DNA of 64,000 nucleotides, from the NCBI GenBank assembly GCA_934533135.1, contig CAKTBG010000008.1:1-64000 (forward strand), given 5' to 3'. This document shows, piece by piece, positions 33,964-43,695 of the stretch. Source of the DNA: an uncultured Faecalibacterium sp. (GTDB lineage Bacteria; Bacillota; Clostridia; Oscillospirales; Ruminococcaceae). Each line of letters starts with the position of its first letter. Position 1 is the stretch's first letter. A program made the translations under genes and the position numbers. The notes beneath the pieces were generated by a model. It was not told the DNA's origin. It did no database searches and was given only the letters and a program-made list of their open reading frames with translations.

Positions 33964-35262
33964 TTAACCGGCAGCGAGAGGGTCATAGTAGAAGCCGCCC
34001 TTTTCATCATAGGATGATGCGGTCGATGTGGACTCCGAGAGTGCGTCGTTGTATTTCTGAACGACATAGGCTACATTGTCGGGCGTGCCGTTATAGAACA
34101 ACTCGGCATTCTCAAGCGTCGGCGGCAGACCGTCATTGAGGTTGCTCCACTGCGCTTCACTGCCTCCGTAAATGAAAAACGGAACGACATTGGAATATTT
34201 CACCATAAAGGAAGCCTGATTTCCGCCCATCGAAGTAACACTGGTCGGGATATAAACGGCTTTCAGGTTGGAACAGAGATAAAAAGCATACGATGCAATG
34301 GATTCGACGCCGTCCGGAACGATGACGCCTTCCAGATTCCGGGCGGTAACTGCATCTTTTGCGATTCGCTTGGTACCTGTCGGAATAGAATATACTCCCC
34401 TCGCAGAGGGATCAAATTCCAGAAGCTCTGTTCCATCTTTGCTGTACACAGAGTTTGCGAGAATCGTATATTTGGGGTTCTGTGGATGGATCGTGATCTG
34501 CGTTAAATTGGGGCAGCCCAGAAAAACGGTTTCTCCATAGTTTGTCATAGTTGCCGGAAGGCTTACGGCAGTCAAAGCTTCGTTATAGGAAAATGCACTG
34601 TCCTGAATGGTCTGTACGCCTTCCGGAACAACGACGTGCGTCAGTTTGCACCATGAAAAAGCATCTTTTTCAATCGTTTTCACAGTTGCTGGAATGCCAA
34701 TTCCTTCCAGACCGGTTGAAGAGAAGGCATACTCACCGATTCGGGTCAGTCCACCCGGAAGGGTAATGCTTTTCAGATTCTTGCACCCGGAAAATGCCGA
34801 ATTGCCAATCTGTGTGACACTGGCCGGGATCTCAACGCGTGTCAGATTTTCGCAGTCTTTGAATGCGGCGGCACCGATTTTGGTGATGCCGTTTTCAATC
34901 CGGACTGCTTTGATCTCGGCAGACCAGTTTTTTCCGCCGACACCAAAATCCCAAGGGCGCATATAGGCGAGCTTTGACTTTTCGTCTTGATCCTCGGCAT
35001 AGTTTTCCATCCTGCCGTTTCCGCGAAGGACAAGCAAGCCGTTGTCATACATCGTATAAGTGATGTTGTCTCCATCCACGCCGCAGTTTCCCTGATGCCG
35101 GATGGCATAATCTTCATAACCGTTTGTTTCGGAAAGCGCAAGCTGTGGTTTGGAAGATACTGCTGCAAATGCCGGAACGGTCATCGCTGCCGTCAGCCCG
35201 ATGCTGATACAGGCCATCGTCACAATACGGAGAAATTTCGGAAGATAAGATACTCGTTTCAT
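33964..35262 (-). CDS. Secreted BspA-type leucine-rich-repeat protein
   Basis: This is a 432-residue protein with a signal peptide to about residue 33 (VPAFAA). Residues ~110-370 contain BspA/TpLRR repeats of 23 residues (ITKIGAAAFKDCENLTRVEIPASVTQIGNSAFSGC and so on). The C-terminal tail is Ser/Tyr-rich with no anchor. BspA-like proteins bind host matrix or other bacteria, but several are of unknown function. Codon use is more AT-rich than its neighbours, suggesting acquisition. Confidence 0.88.
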   Translation of the reverse strand: MKRVSYLPKFLRIVTMACISIGLTAAMTVPAFAAVSSKPQLALSETNGYEDYAIRHQGNCGVDGDNITYTMYDNGLLVLRGNGRMENYAEDQDEKSKLAYMRPWDFGVGGKNWSAEIKAVRIENGITKIGAAAFKDCENLTRVEIPASVTQIGNSAFSGCKNLKSITLPGGLTRIGEYAFSSTGLEGIGIPATVKTIEKDAFSWCKLTHVVVPEGVQTIQDSAFSYNEALTAVSLPATMTNYGETVFLGCPNLTQITIHPQNPKYTILANSVYSKDGTELLEFDPSARGVYSIPTGTKRIAKDAVTARNLEGVIVPDGVESIASYAFYLCSNLKAVYIPTSVTSMGGNQASFMVKYSNVVPFFIYGGSEAQWSNLNDGLPPTLENAELFYNGTPDNVAYVVQKYNDALSESTSTASSYDEKGGFYYDPLAAG

Positions 35263-35417
35263 CCTGCCATTTCCTTTCTTTTTTGCTGTTTTACAGCTCT
35301 TTTGCCTATCTTACCACTTTGTGACGGACTTGTAAACTACAAAATGTAACACAATCTGTACTATATAAAAAGCACAATAAAACTTATATTATAGATACAG
35401 GTAGGTGATACAAGCCC

Positions 35418-35615
35418 ATGAGCGAAACTGCAAAATTCGTTGTGCATCCCCGCAAACCGGCGGTGGGAAAGAGCAGCGTGATCTCTGTCCGAATTCCAGA
35501 CGAGACCATCAAGAATCTCGATGAGCTGGCTTCTGCCACGGGCAGAACACGCAACGACCTGATTCTGAAATGCATTGACTATGCGCTCAGCAACCTTGAG
35601 ATTGCGGAGCAGTAA
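35418..35615 (+). CDS. Ribbon-helix-helix DNA-binding protein without toxin partner
   Basis: This is a 65-residue CopG/RHH-type protein. The beta-strand SSVISVRIPDETI is followed by two helices (KNLDELASATG and TRNDLILKCIDYALSNLE). Such proteins act as dimers, often as antitoxins or plasmid regulators. No toxin gene adjoins; a terminator follows at 35631. The promoter is probably near 35385-35400 (TATTATAG). Confidence 0.85.
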   Translation: MSETAKFVVHPRKPAVGKSSVISVRIPDETIKNLDELASATGRTRNDLILKCIDYALSNLEIAEQ

Positions 35616-35630
35616 TTTGTCCGAAATAGT

Positions 35631-35672
35631 GAAAACCGCCCTGATTCCATTCCGGAATCGGGGCGGTTTTCG
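35631..35672. terminator. Terminator between the RHH gene and enolase
   Basis: GAAAACCGCCC...GATTCC pairs with GGAATC...GGGCGGTTTTC. T-runs on both strands suit the convergent eno gene, which ends at 35727. Confidence 0.88.
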
Positions 35673-35726
35673 CGTTGGGTCGGATAAAAAGGAAAGAAAA
35701 AAGGAGAACGCAAACTTCAGATGCGA

Positions 35727-37088
<1,362 letters not shown>

Positions 37089-37090
37089 TT

Positions 37091-37119
37091 ATCCTACCAC
37101 GCATCGTTCCCATGTGCAA
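37091..37119 (-). promoter_or_regulatory. Promoter of eno
   Basis: Leftward TTGCAC (37119-37114), a 17-base spacer and TAGGAT (37096-37091). Confidence 0.6.
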
Positions 37120-37409
37120 GAGCAAAACACAATGTTAGCGGATCAGAACTTTGCGCCGGGCGTGCGGGAGCATACCTTAAAAAGAGACCGGCGATCCGGC
37201 AGGAAACTATCCGATAGAATGGGCTGAAAGGGAGCGGCTTATACCGATTTCCTACGGCGGTGTAACTTTTTTGCAACTTGTGAAATGCTTTCATTTTGGC
37301 GTGAAACGAAATGAACGAAATGAAAAAGTAAACAAAATACATGGTTTGTTTTTGTGTAAAATAGCAACTTTTGCCGGAAATGCCTCCAAAACTATGGACG
37401 GTTTGTGAA
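37120..37409. other. Intergenic region between divergent eno and liv promoters
   Basis: There is no ORF with a ribosome binding site. An AT-rich patch at ~37290-37370 contains GAAACGAAATGAACGAAATGAAAAAG, a near-direct repeat of ACGAAATGAA. It could be an upstream regulator site for the liv operon. Nothing else is recognised. Confidence 0.4.
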
Positions 37410-37438
37410 TTGCGCACCGGGGGAGACGTGACTATAAT
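37410..37438 (+). promoter_or_regulatory. Promoter of the liv operon
   Basis: TTGCGC at 37410-37415, a 17-base spacer and TATAAT at 37433-37438. The leader is about 85 bases. Confidence 0.7.
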
Positions 37439-37528
37439 AAGGGTAACAAAGCAGAGCCGCTTTGAGGGAAAGGGTTCTGCTTTCAATCATTTCAACACGA
37501 AACTTCCCATACAAGGAGGATATACAAC

Positions 37529-38740
37529 ATGAAAAAGATGATTTCTCGTCGTAACTTTCTGGCCGCTGCCGGTGTTGTGGCTGCTGCCGGTGTCCTGACC
37601 GCCTGCGGCGGTTCTTCCAGTAGCACGGCTGCTTCTTCTGCCTCCGGCTCTGCCGCTGCTTCCGGCGAGACCATCAAGGTCGGCGTCCTCGGACCCCTGA
37701 CCGGCGATGTCTCGGTCTACGGCAAGGCAGTCGTCAACGGTGCTACCCTGTACCTGAAGCAGGTCAACGAGGCAGGCGGCGTCAACGGCAAGCAGCTCGA
37801 GATCATCGCCATGGATGAGCAGGGCGACGAGACGCAGGCTGTCACCTGCTTCACCAAGATGGTGGATCAGGGCATCACCGCACTGGTGGGCGATGTGACC
37901 ACCGCTCCGACGCTGGCCGTCGCAGCCGAGAGCGCAGAGTACAATATGCCGATGGTCACCGCTTCCGCAACGGCAGAGGCTGTCACCTACGATGCAGAGA
38001 CCGACACCGTGAACGAGAATGTCTTCCGCGCCACCTTCACCGACCCGTTCCAGGGCATCAAGATGGCCGATTACGCTTACGAGAAGCTGGGCTACACCGA
38101 GGCTGCCGTCATCTTTGAAAAGGGCGCAGACTACAACGAGGGTCTGGCAGAGAACTTCGTCAACGAGTTCGAGTCCAAGGGCGGCACCATCGTCGATGAC
38201 GAGAGTTACTCCAAGGGCGATGTGGACTTCAAGACCCAGCTGACCAGCATCATGGGCAAGAACCCGCAGGTCGTCTTCTGCCCCAACTACTATGAGGACG
38301 TCAGCAAGATCCTGAAGCAGGCACGCGATATCGGCATGACCTGCCCGTTCCTCGGCGGCGACGGCTGGGATGGCCTGGAAGGCTACGCAACCGCTGACCA
38401 GCTGAAGGATGCTTACTTCTGCGCCAACTACGCAAAGGGCTCCAGCACCGAATTCGAGGATGCTTACAAGGCAGAGTACGGCGAGGAGTATCCCAACGGC
38501 TTCGCTCCGCTGGGCTACGATGCGGCCATGACCGTTGTCTACGGCCTGAAGGCTGCGGAGGAAGCTGGCCTCGAGGCTGGCTCCGATGAGTACAAGCAGG
38601 CCGTCATCGACGCCATCGCAGGCGGCACCATCGAGGGCATCACCGGCACCTTCACCTTCGACGAGCATCATGACCCGGTCAAGCAGACCGCGATCCTCTG
38701 CTTCGAGGAGGATAAGCCGGTCCTGAAGGAAATGTTCTAA
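37529..38740 (+). CDS. livJ: Branched-chain amino acid ABC transporter, substrate-binding lipoprotein
   Basis: This is a 403-residue protein. The lipoprotein signal ends in VLTACGG; the start KKMISRRNFLAAAG has a twin-Arg-like RR. A Ser/Ala linker leads into a periplasmic-binding type I fold (KVGVLGPLTGDVSVYGKAVVNGATLYLKQVNEAGGVNGK is the LivJ/K signature). It captures Leu/Ile/Val or related amino acids. It is the first gene of the complete livJHMGF set. A terminator-like hairpin before livH likely raises its level relative to the membrane parts. Confidence 0.95.
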   Translation: MKKMISRRNFLAAAGVVAAAGVLTACGGSSSSTAASSASGSAAASGETIKVGVLGPLTGDVSVYGKAVVNGATLYLKQVNEAGGVNGKQLEIIAMDEQGDETQAVTCFTKMVDQGITALVGDVTTAPTLAVAAESAEYNMPMVTASATAEAVTYDAETDTVNENVFRATFTDPFQGIKMADYAYEKLGYTEAAVIFEKGADYNEGLAENFVNEFESKGGTIVDDESYSKGDVDFKTQLTSIMGKNPQVVFCPNYYEDVSKILKQARDIGMTCPFLGGDGWDGLEGYATADQLKDAYFCANYAKGSSTEFEDAYKAEYGEEYPNGFAPLGYDAAMTVVYGLKAAEEAGLEAGSDEYKQAVIDAIAGGTIEGITGTFTFDEHHDPVKQTAILCFEEDKPVLKEMF

Positions 38741-38804
38741 GCTCCGTCTGCGGCTCCGGTGCCGCGTCACGGGGATGGAGACGTAGAATTGGATAGGGTC
38801 CATT

Positions 38805-38852
38805 GCGGAGACCGCCGGAACAGGTTTGCCCCGACTGTCTCCGCATTTTTTA
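38805..38852 (+). terminator. Partial terminator between livJ and livH
   Basis: GCGGAGAC (38805-38812) pairs with GTCTCCGC (38837-38844), followed by ATTTTTTATTTT. It is located inside the operon. Confidence 0.75.
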
Positions 38853-38875
38853 TTTTGGAAAGGAAGTATCAACCC

Positions 38876-39754
38876 ATGACAGTGTTTTTCAGCCAGCTGA
38901 TCAACGGTCTTTCCCTTGGCAGTATCTATGCACTGATCGCGTTGGGCTACAGCATGGTTTATGGCATCATTCTGCTGCTGAACTTTGCCCACGGCGATAT
39001 CATTATGGTGGGCGCGTATATGTCCTGGTTCGTGATGAACCAGCTGGGTCTCGGGCCGGTCACGGCGATCTGTGCGACCATCCTCACCTGCACGGTGCTG
39101 GGCGTCGTGATCGAGAAGATCGCCTATACCCCGCTGCGGTCGGCTCCCCGCATCTCCCTGCTGATCACCGCCATCGGCGTCTCCTTCTTTCTGGAGTACA
39201 CGGCGGAGCTGATTCTGGGATCGGGCGCAAAAGTCATCCCGTCCTATTATGAGTCCAAGACATTCTTGATCGGCAAGGTGCCGCTGAGCCTGACCTCGAT
39301 CATCACGCTGGCCGTCACGGTGCTGTCCATGATCGTTCTGACCTTCCTTGTCCAGAAGACCAAGCTTGGCAAGGCCATGCGCGCAGTCTCCGAGGATATG
39401 GATGCGGCGCGTCTGATGGGCATCAACGTCAACAGCACCATCTCCTTCACCTTTGCAGTCGGCTCCGCGCTGGCCGGCATCGGTGCGGTGCTGTACTGCT
39501 GCTCTTACCCGCAGGCAACGCCGACCATGGGCTCGATGCTGGGTCTGAAAGCCTTCGTCGCAGCCGTTCTGGGCGGCATTGGCTCCATCCCGGGTGCCAT
39601 GATCGGCGGCATCGCCATCGGCCTGTGCGAGTGCTTTGTCTCGGCCATCGGCCTCTCCGCTTGGAAGGATGCCGTCACGTTCGCCATTCTGATCATCGTG
39701 CTGCTGGTCAAGCCCACCGGTTTCCTTGGCCGTCAGGTACAGGAAAAGGTGTAA
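38876..39754 (+). CDS. livH: Branched-chain amino acid ABC transporter permease LivH
   Basis: This is a 292-residue permease. The ATG at 38876 follows AAAGGAAG; a longer frame from 38759 spans the terminator. It has about eight TM segments. It begins with the family motif QLINGLSLGSIYALIALGYSMVYGIILLLNFAHGD and contains the later ...MRAVSEDMDAARLMGINVN loop that contacts the ATPases. It forms the membrane channel with LivM. Confidence 0.95.
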   Translation: MTVFFSQLINGLSLGSIYALIALGYSMVYGIILLLNFAHGDIIMVGAYMSWFVMNQLGLGPVTAICATILTCTVLGVVIEKIAYTPLRSAPRISLLITAIGVSFFLEYTAELILGSGAKVIPSYYESKTFLIGKVPLSLTSIITLAVTVLSMIVLTFLVQKTKLGKAMRAVSEDMDAARLMGINVNSTISFTFAVGSALAGIGAVLYCCSYPQATPTMGSMLGLKAFVAAVLGGIGSIPGAMIGGIAIGLCECFVSAIGLSAWKDAVTFAILIIVLLVKPTGFLGRQVQEKV

Positions 39755-39769
39755 AGGGGGATCCTGAAA

Positions 39770-40795
39770 ATGAATGCAGTCAAACGCAAGACCCTGAAAA
39801 TGCCGGTGCGCTACCTGATGAACGTGGTTCTGGTGGCTCTGCTCTTTGTGGCACTTTCGTTCGTTACCCAGAATATGCTCTCGACCTACCAGAACAAAGT
39901 TCTGCTGACCGTCGGCATCAACATCATTCTGGCCGTCTCGCTGAACGTGGCCACCGGTTATCTGGGGCAGCTGCCGCTGGGTCATGCCGGTTTCATGGCC
40001 GTGGGTGCGTACACCTGCGCCCTGTTTACCAAATACAGCAATCTGCCCTCCGGCGTCGCCTTTGCCGTCGGTCTGGCACTGGCCTGCGTGGTGGCCGGGA
40101 TCTTCGGCATCCTCATCGGCATCCCGGCACTCCGTCTGACCGGTGACTACCTTGCCATCCTGACGCTGGGCTTTGGCGAGATCATCCGCATCACCCTGAA
40201 CAACATCGACGATGTGCTGGGCTTCAAGCTGTTTTACGGCGCAAAGGGTCTGAAGAACATCCCGAAATACTCCAACTACTGGAACGTCTTCCTCTGCGTG
40301 GTCATCGCCTGCTTTGCCATCCACGCCATGATGAAATCCCGCCACGGCCGCGCGATCCTCGCCGTCCGCGATAACGAGATCGCCGCCGAGAGCTGCGGCA
40401 TCCAGACAACCTATTATAAGGTCATGGCCTTTGCGTTTTCCGCAGCCTTTGCGGGAATGGCCGGCGGCCTGTATGCCTGCTACATCGGCGTCCTGACGCC
40501 CTCGACCTTCGGCTTCATGAAGTCCATCGAGATCCTCGTCATGGTGGTGCTGGGCGGCATGGGCTCCATGCTCGGCTCCATCCTGTCGGCCACCGTCCTG
40601 ACCATCCTGCCCGAGGCGACCCGCAGCTTCGAGAGCTACCGCATGGTGGTCTACTCGCTGGTGCTGATCCTGATGATGATCTTCCGCCCGGGCGGATTGC
40701 TGGGCAGCTACGATTTCTCGATGAGCCGCATCGTGGAAAAAGTCCTGAACGGCGAGCTGTTCCGGAAGAACAAGGAGGGCGCAGACCATGAGTGA
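39770..40795 (+). CDS. livM: Branched-chain amino acid ABC transporter permease LivM
   Basis: This is a 341-residue permease with about nine to ten TM segments. GYLGQLPLGHAGFMAVGAYT and LRLTGDYLAILTLGFGEIIRI are LivM signatures, and AVRDNEIAAESCGI is the EAA-like loop. It starts 15 bases after livH and its end overlaps livG by 8 bases. Confidence 0.95.
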   Translation: MNAVKRKTLKMPVRYLMNVVLVALLFVALSFVTQNMLSTYQNKVLLTVGINIILAVSLNVATGYLGQLPLGHAGFMAVGAYTCALFTKYSNLPSGVAFAVGLALACVVAGIFGILIGIPALRLTGDYLAILTLGFGEIIRITLNNIDDVLGFKLFYGAKGLKNIPKYSNYWNVFLCVVIACFAIHAMMKSRHGRAILAVRDNEIAAESCGIQTTYYKVMAFAFSAAFAGMAGGLYACYIGVLTPSTFGFMKSIEILVMVVLGGMGSMLGSILSATVLTILPEATRSFESYRMVVYSLVLILMMIFRPGGLLGSYDFSMSRIVEKVLNGELFRKNKEGADHE

Positions 40796-41627
40796 GTTTA
40801 AAACATCCCTGAACAGTGTCCCTTCGGGCGGCTTCCTGACCGACCGCGACAAGGACAAAAAACCGATCCTTGACGTCCGGGAGCTGGGCATCGACTTTGG
40901 CGGTCTGACCGCTGTGGACGGGTTCAACCTGATGATCGGCCGCAACGAGATCACCGGCCTGATCGGACCCAACGGTGCCGGCAAGACCACGGTGTTCAAT
41001 CTGTTGACCAATGTGTACCAGCCTACTCGCGGTTCCATCCTGATCGACGGAATGCCGACCGCCGGCAAAAAGACCTATCAAGTCAACCGGATGGGCGTGG
41101 CACGCACCTTCCAGAACATCCGCCTGTTCAAGGATCTGTCCGTCATCGACAACGTGAAGGTCGGCCTGCACGAGTCCATGAAGTACAATCTGGCGGCTTC
41201 CGTCTTCCGTCTGCCGAACTACTGGAAAGAGGAAAAGCAGACCACCGAGCGTGCAATGGAGCTGCTGGACATCTTCCACATGACCAGCCTTGCCAATACA
41301 ACGGCGGGCAGCCTGCCCTACGGCGCACAGCGTCGTCTGGAGATCATCCGCGCACTGGCCACCAACCCGAAGCTGCTGCTTCTGGACGAGCCTGCCGCTG
41401 GTATGAACCCCTCCGAGACCGCGGAGCTGACCGATACCATCCGCCGCATCCGCGACGAGTTCAACATTGCCGTGCTGCTGATCGAGCATGACATGAGCCT
41501 TGTCATGGGCATCTGCGAGGGCATCGCCGTGCTGAACTTCGGCCGCATCATCGCCAAGGGCACGCCCGAGGAGATCCGCAACAATCCGCAGGTCATTGAA
41601 GCCTATCTGGGCAAGAAGGAGGGCTGA
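40788..41627 (+). CDS. livG: Branched-chain amino acid ABC transporter ATPase LivG
   Basis: This is a 279-residue ATPase. Walker A is GPNGAGKTT, the Q-loop and GVARTFQNIRLF are typical of LivG, the signature is a degenerate LPYGAQRR, Walker B is LLLLDEPAAGMNP, and the H-loop is EHDMS. An extended ~30-residue N-terminal lead precedes the domain. The start overlaps livM by 8 bases. Confidence 0.95.
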   Translation: MSEFKTSLNSVPSGGFLTDRDKDKKPILDVRELGIDFGGLTAVDGFNLMIGRNEITGLIGPNGAGKTTVFNLLTNVYQPTRGSILIDGMPTAGKKTYQVNRMGVARTFQNIRLFKDLSVIDNVKVGLHESMKYNLAASVFRLPNYWKEEKQTTERAMELLDIFHMTSLANTTAGSLPYGAQRRLEIIRALATNPKLLLLDEPAAGMNPSETAELTDTIRRIRDEFNIAVLLIEHDMSLVMGICEGIAVLNFGRIIAKGTPEEIRNNPQVIEAYLGKKEG

Positions 41628-41630
41628 GCG

Positions 41631-42344
41631 ATGGCAGATTCCATGCTGAAGGTCGATCATATCAACGTCTTTTACGGCAACATCCACGCCGTGAAGGACA
41701 TTTCGTTTGAAGTCCACGAGGGAGAGATCGTTACCCTGATCGGTGCCAACGGTGCAGGCAAATCCACCACCCTGAAAACGGTGTCGGGTCTGCTCCACCC
41801 CAAGACCGGCGATGTGCTGTACAAGGGCAAGAGCATCAAGGGAATGCGCGCCCACAAGATCGTCGAGGCCGGGCTTGCACAGGTGCCGGAAGGCCGCCAT
41901 GTGTTCCTGCACATGACCGTTGAGGAAAATCTGGACATGGGCGGCTACACCCAGCCCGCGTCCACCATCGCCCCCAACAAGGAGAAAGTCTTTGCGCTGT
42001 TCCCCCGCCTGAAGGAACGCCGCCGCCAGCTGGCCGGTACCATGTCCGGCGGCGAGCAGCAGATGCTGGCCATGGGGCGCGCCCTGATGAGCAACGCCTC
42101 CATGCTGATGCTGGACGAGCCGTCGATGGGTCTGTCGCCCCTGCTGGTGCAGGAGATCTTCGACATCATCAAGAACATCCACAACGAGGGCATGACCATC
42201 CTGCTGGTCGAGCAGAACGCACAGATGGCTCTCTCGGTGGCTGACCGCGCCTATGTCCTCGAGACCGGCCGCGTCGTCATGAACGGCACCGGTGCCGAGC
42301 TGTTGACCAACGAGCGCGTCCGCAGCGCGTATCTGGGCGGGTAA
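41631..42344 (+). CDS. livF: Branched-chain amino acid ABC transporter ATPase LivF
   Basis: This is a 237-residue ATPase and the last gene of the set. Walker A is GANGAGKST, VPEGRHVFLHMTVEENLDMG is the LivF motif, the signature is MSGGEQQ, Walker B is MLMLDEPSMGLSP, and the H-loop region is VEQNAQMAL. It lies 3 bases after livG. The operon terminator is at 42437. Confidence 0.96.
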   Translation: MADSMLKVDHINVFYGNIHAVKDISFEVHEGEIVTLIGANGAGKSTTLKTVSGLLHPKTGDVLYKGKSIKGMRAHKIVEAGLAQVPEGRHVFLHMTVEENLDMGGYTQPASTIAPNKEKVFALFPRLKERRRQLAGTMSGGEQQMLAMGRALMSNASMLMLDEPSMGLSPLLVQEIFDIIKNIHNEGMTILLVEQNAQMALSVADRAYVLETGRVVMNGTGAELLTNERVRSAYLGG

Positions 42345-42900
42345 GCCCTCTCTCTGCCGAAGGCCCTTGGCTCCCCCTTTGGGGGAGCTGTCACCGAAGG
42401 TGACTGAGAGGGTGAGGATGTAAACAAATAGAACTTACACAGCGATACGAAGCTTTTTGAAAAGAGCCATTGTATCGCTGTGTTTTTTGCTCAATTTTTG
42501 CCGGGCTTGCCCTCTCCGTCATCGCTGGCGCGATGCCACCTCTCCCAAGGTGAGAGGCCTTGGCATATCGGTTCAGCCTGAGCTGACTGCACAAAGTCTT
42601 AGATAACGCAAAATACCGGGCCCTGTTGTCCAGATTCACAGTTGCGATGCCGTGAATCCAGACCGCAGGGCCCGGTATTTATTGTAATTGTAAGCTTTTA
42701 TCAATCAGCGTGGGCTTATCCGGCCTGCCAAGGGCTCCCCCTTTGAAAGACTCCCTCCGGCCGGAGGGAGATGTCGCAAAGCGACAGAGGGAGGATAAGC
42801 TGGCAGCGCGAATGCGCTGACTGAGAGGGCATGACGCTTTGGGGGAGCTGTCGCCGAAGGCGACTGAGAGGGCAAGCCCGGCAGAGGAGAACAGCAAAAC
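42345..42900. repeat. Gene-free block of interspersed repeats and hairpins
   Basis: There is no supported ORF. Copies of the CCCTCTCAGTC/CTCCCTCCGGCCGGAGGGAG family occur at 42345-42420, ~42505-42565 and ~42720-42890, in both orientations and some fused. A long hairpin with 14-base arms (42612-42625 and 42666-42679), plus an inner GATTCAC/GTGAATC stem, lies between them. The area separates convergent liv and pfl operons and appears to accumulate repeats. Confidence 0.8.
42437..42488 (+). terminator. Terminator of the liv operon
   Basis: ACACAGCGATAC (42437-42448) pairs with GTATCGCTGTGT (42472-42483), followed by six T. A similar stem ends the convergent pfl operon. Confidence 0.88.
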
Positions 42901-42945
42901 AGCGATACGATCGCTCTTTGAGAGAGAAATCATATCGCTGTTTCT
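42892..42945 (-). terminator. Terminator of the pfl operon
   Basis: ACAGCGATA (42899-42907) pairs with TATCGCTGT (42933-42941); leftward T-rich tail. The stem sequence is nearly that of the liv terminator. Confidence 0.75.
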
Positions 42946-43695
42946 TTAACGATATTTGCCAACTTCCAGCAGCTCCTCCGCTCGCCGGATCTGTTCCGCG
43001 GTGGGCGGAACGGCGTCCGGCAGGGGGTAAGGGATGCCGAGTTTCTGCCACTTGAAAAGCCCCAGCGTGTGGTACGGCAGCACCTCCACCCGCTCCACCG
43101 TCTTGAGCGACGCGATGAACGCTGCGGTCCTGCGCAGCCCCTCTTCGTCGTCGGTCAGGCCGGGAACCAGCACATGACGGATCCAGAGCGGGATGCCCCG
43201 GTCAGAGATGTGCTGTGCCATGGCAAGAATGTTGGCGTTGTCCTTCCCGGTGAGCTGGCGGTGCTTTTCCGGGTCGATCTCCTTGAGGTCCAGGATCACG
43301 AGGCTGGTCACGTCCATCAGGCGGTCGAACTGAGACAGATACTCCGGGTCTGTCCGAAACGGCTGACCGGCCGTGTCGAGCGCGGTGTGAACGCCTTTTT
43401 TGCGTGCCAGCGTGAAGAACTGGGTCGAAAACTCCATCTGACGGAGCGGCTCGCCGCCGCTGACCGTGATGCCGCCCTTTTTGCCCCAGTAGTTGCGGTA
43501 GCGGTAGACGCGCTGGAACAGCTGTTCCGCCGTCCACGGCTCGCCGCAGTCGGTCGCCCATGTCTCGGGGTTATGGCAGTATTTGCACCGCAGGGCGCAG
43601 CCCTGCAAAAACACCACGAACCGGACGCCCGGCCCATCCACCGAGCCGAAGGACTCCAGCGAATGGACGTAGCCGATGGGATCAGAGAGCTGCAT
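42946..43695 (-). CDS. pflA: Pyruvate formate-lyase activating enzyme
   Basis: This is a 249-residue radical-SAM enzyme that installs the glycyl radical on PflB. The [4Fe-4S] motif CxxxCxxC is [21 protein letters not shown] is the SAM-binding GGE motif and LLDLKEID-like [10 protein letters not shown] follows. The ATG at 43695 is chosen because the protein then begins at [23 protein letters not shown], the normal PflA start. It overlaps the pflB end by 14 bases, so it is translationally coupled. Confidence 0.95.
   Translation of the reverse strand: MQLSDPIGYVHSLESFGSVDGPGVRFVVFLQGCALRCKYCHNPETWATDCGEPWTAEQLFQRVYRYRNYWGKKGGITVSGGEPLRQMEFSTQFFTLARKKGVHTALDTAGQPFRTDPEYLSQFDRLMDVTSLVILDLKEIDPEKHRQLTGKDNANILAMAQHISDRGIPLWIRHVLVPGLTDDEEGLRRTAAFIASLKTVERVEVLPYHTLGLFKWQKLGIPYPLPDAVPPTAEQIRRAEELLEVGKYR

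Noticed and set aside
37487..41068. 1193-codon minus-strand open frame opposite the liv genes
   Set aside because: A GC-rich codon-bias artefact; the plus strand encodes livJHM with all family signatures.
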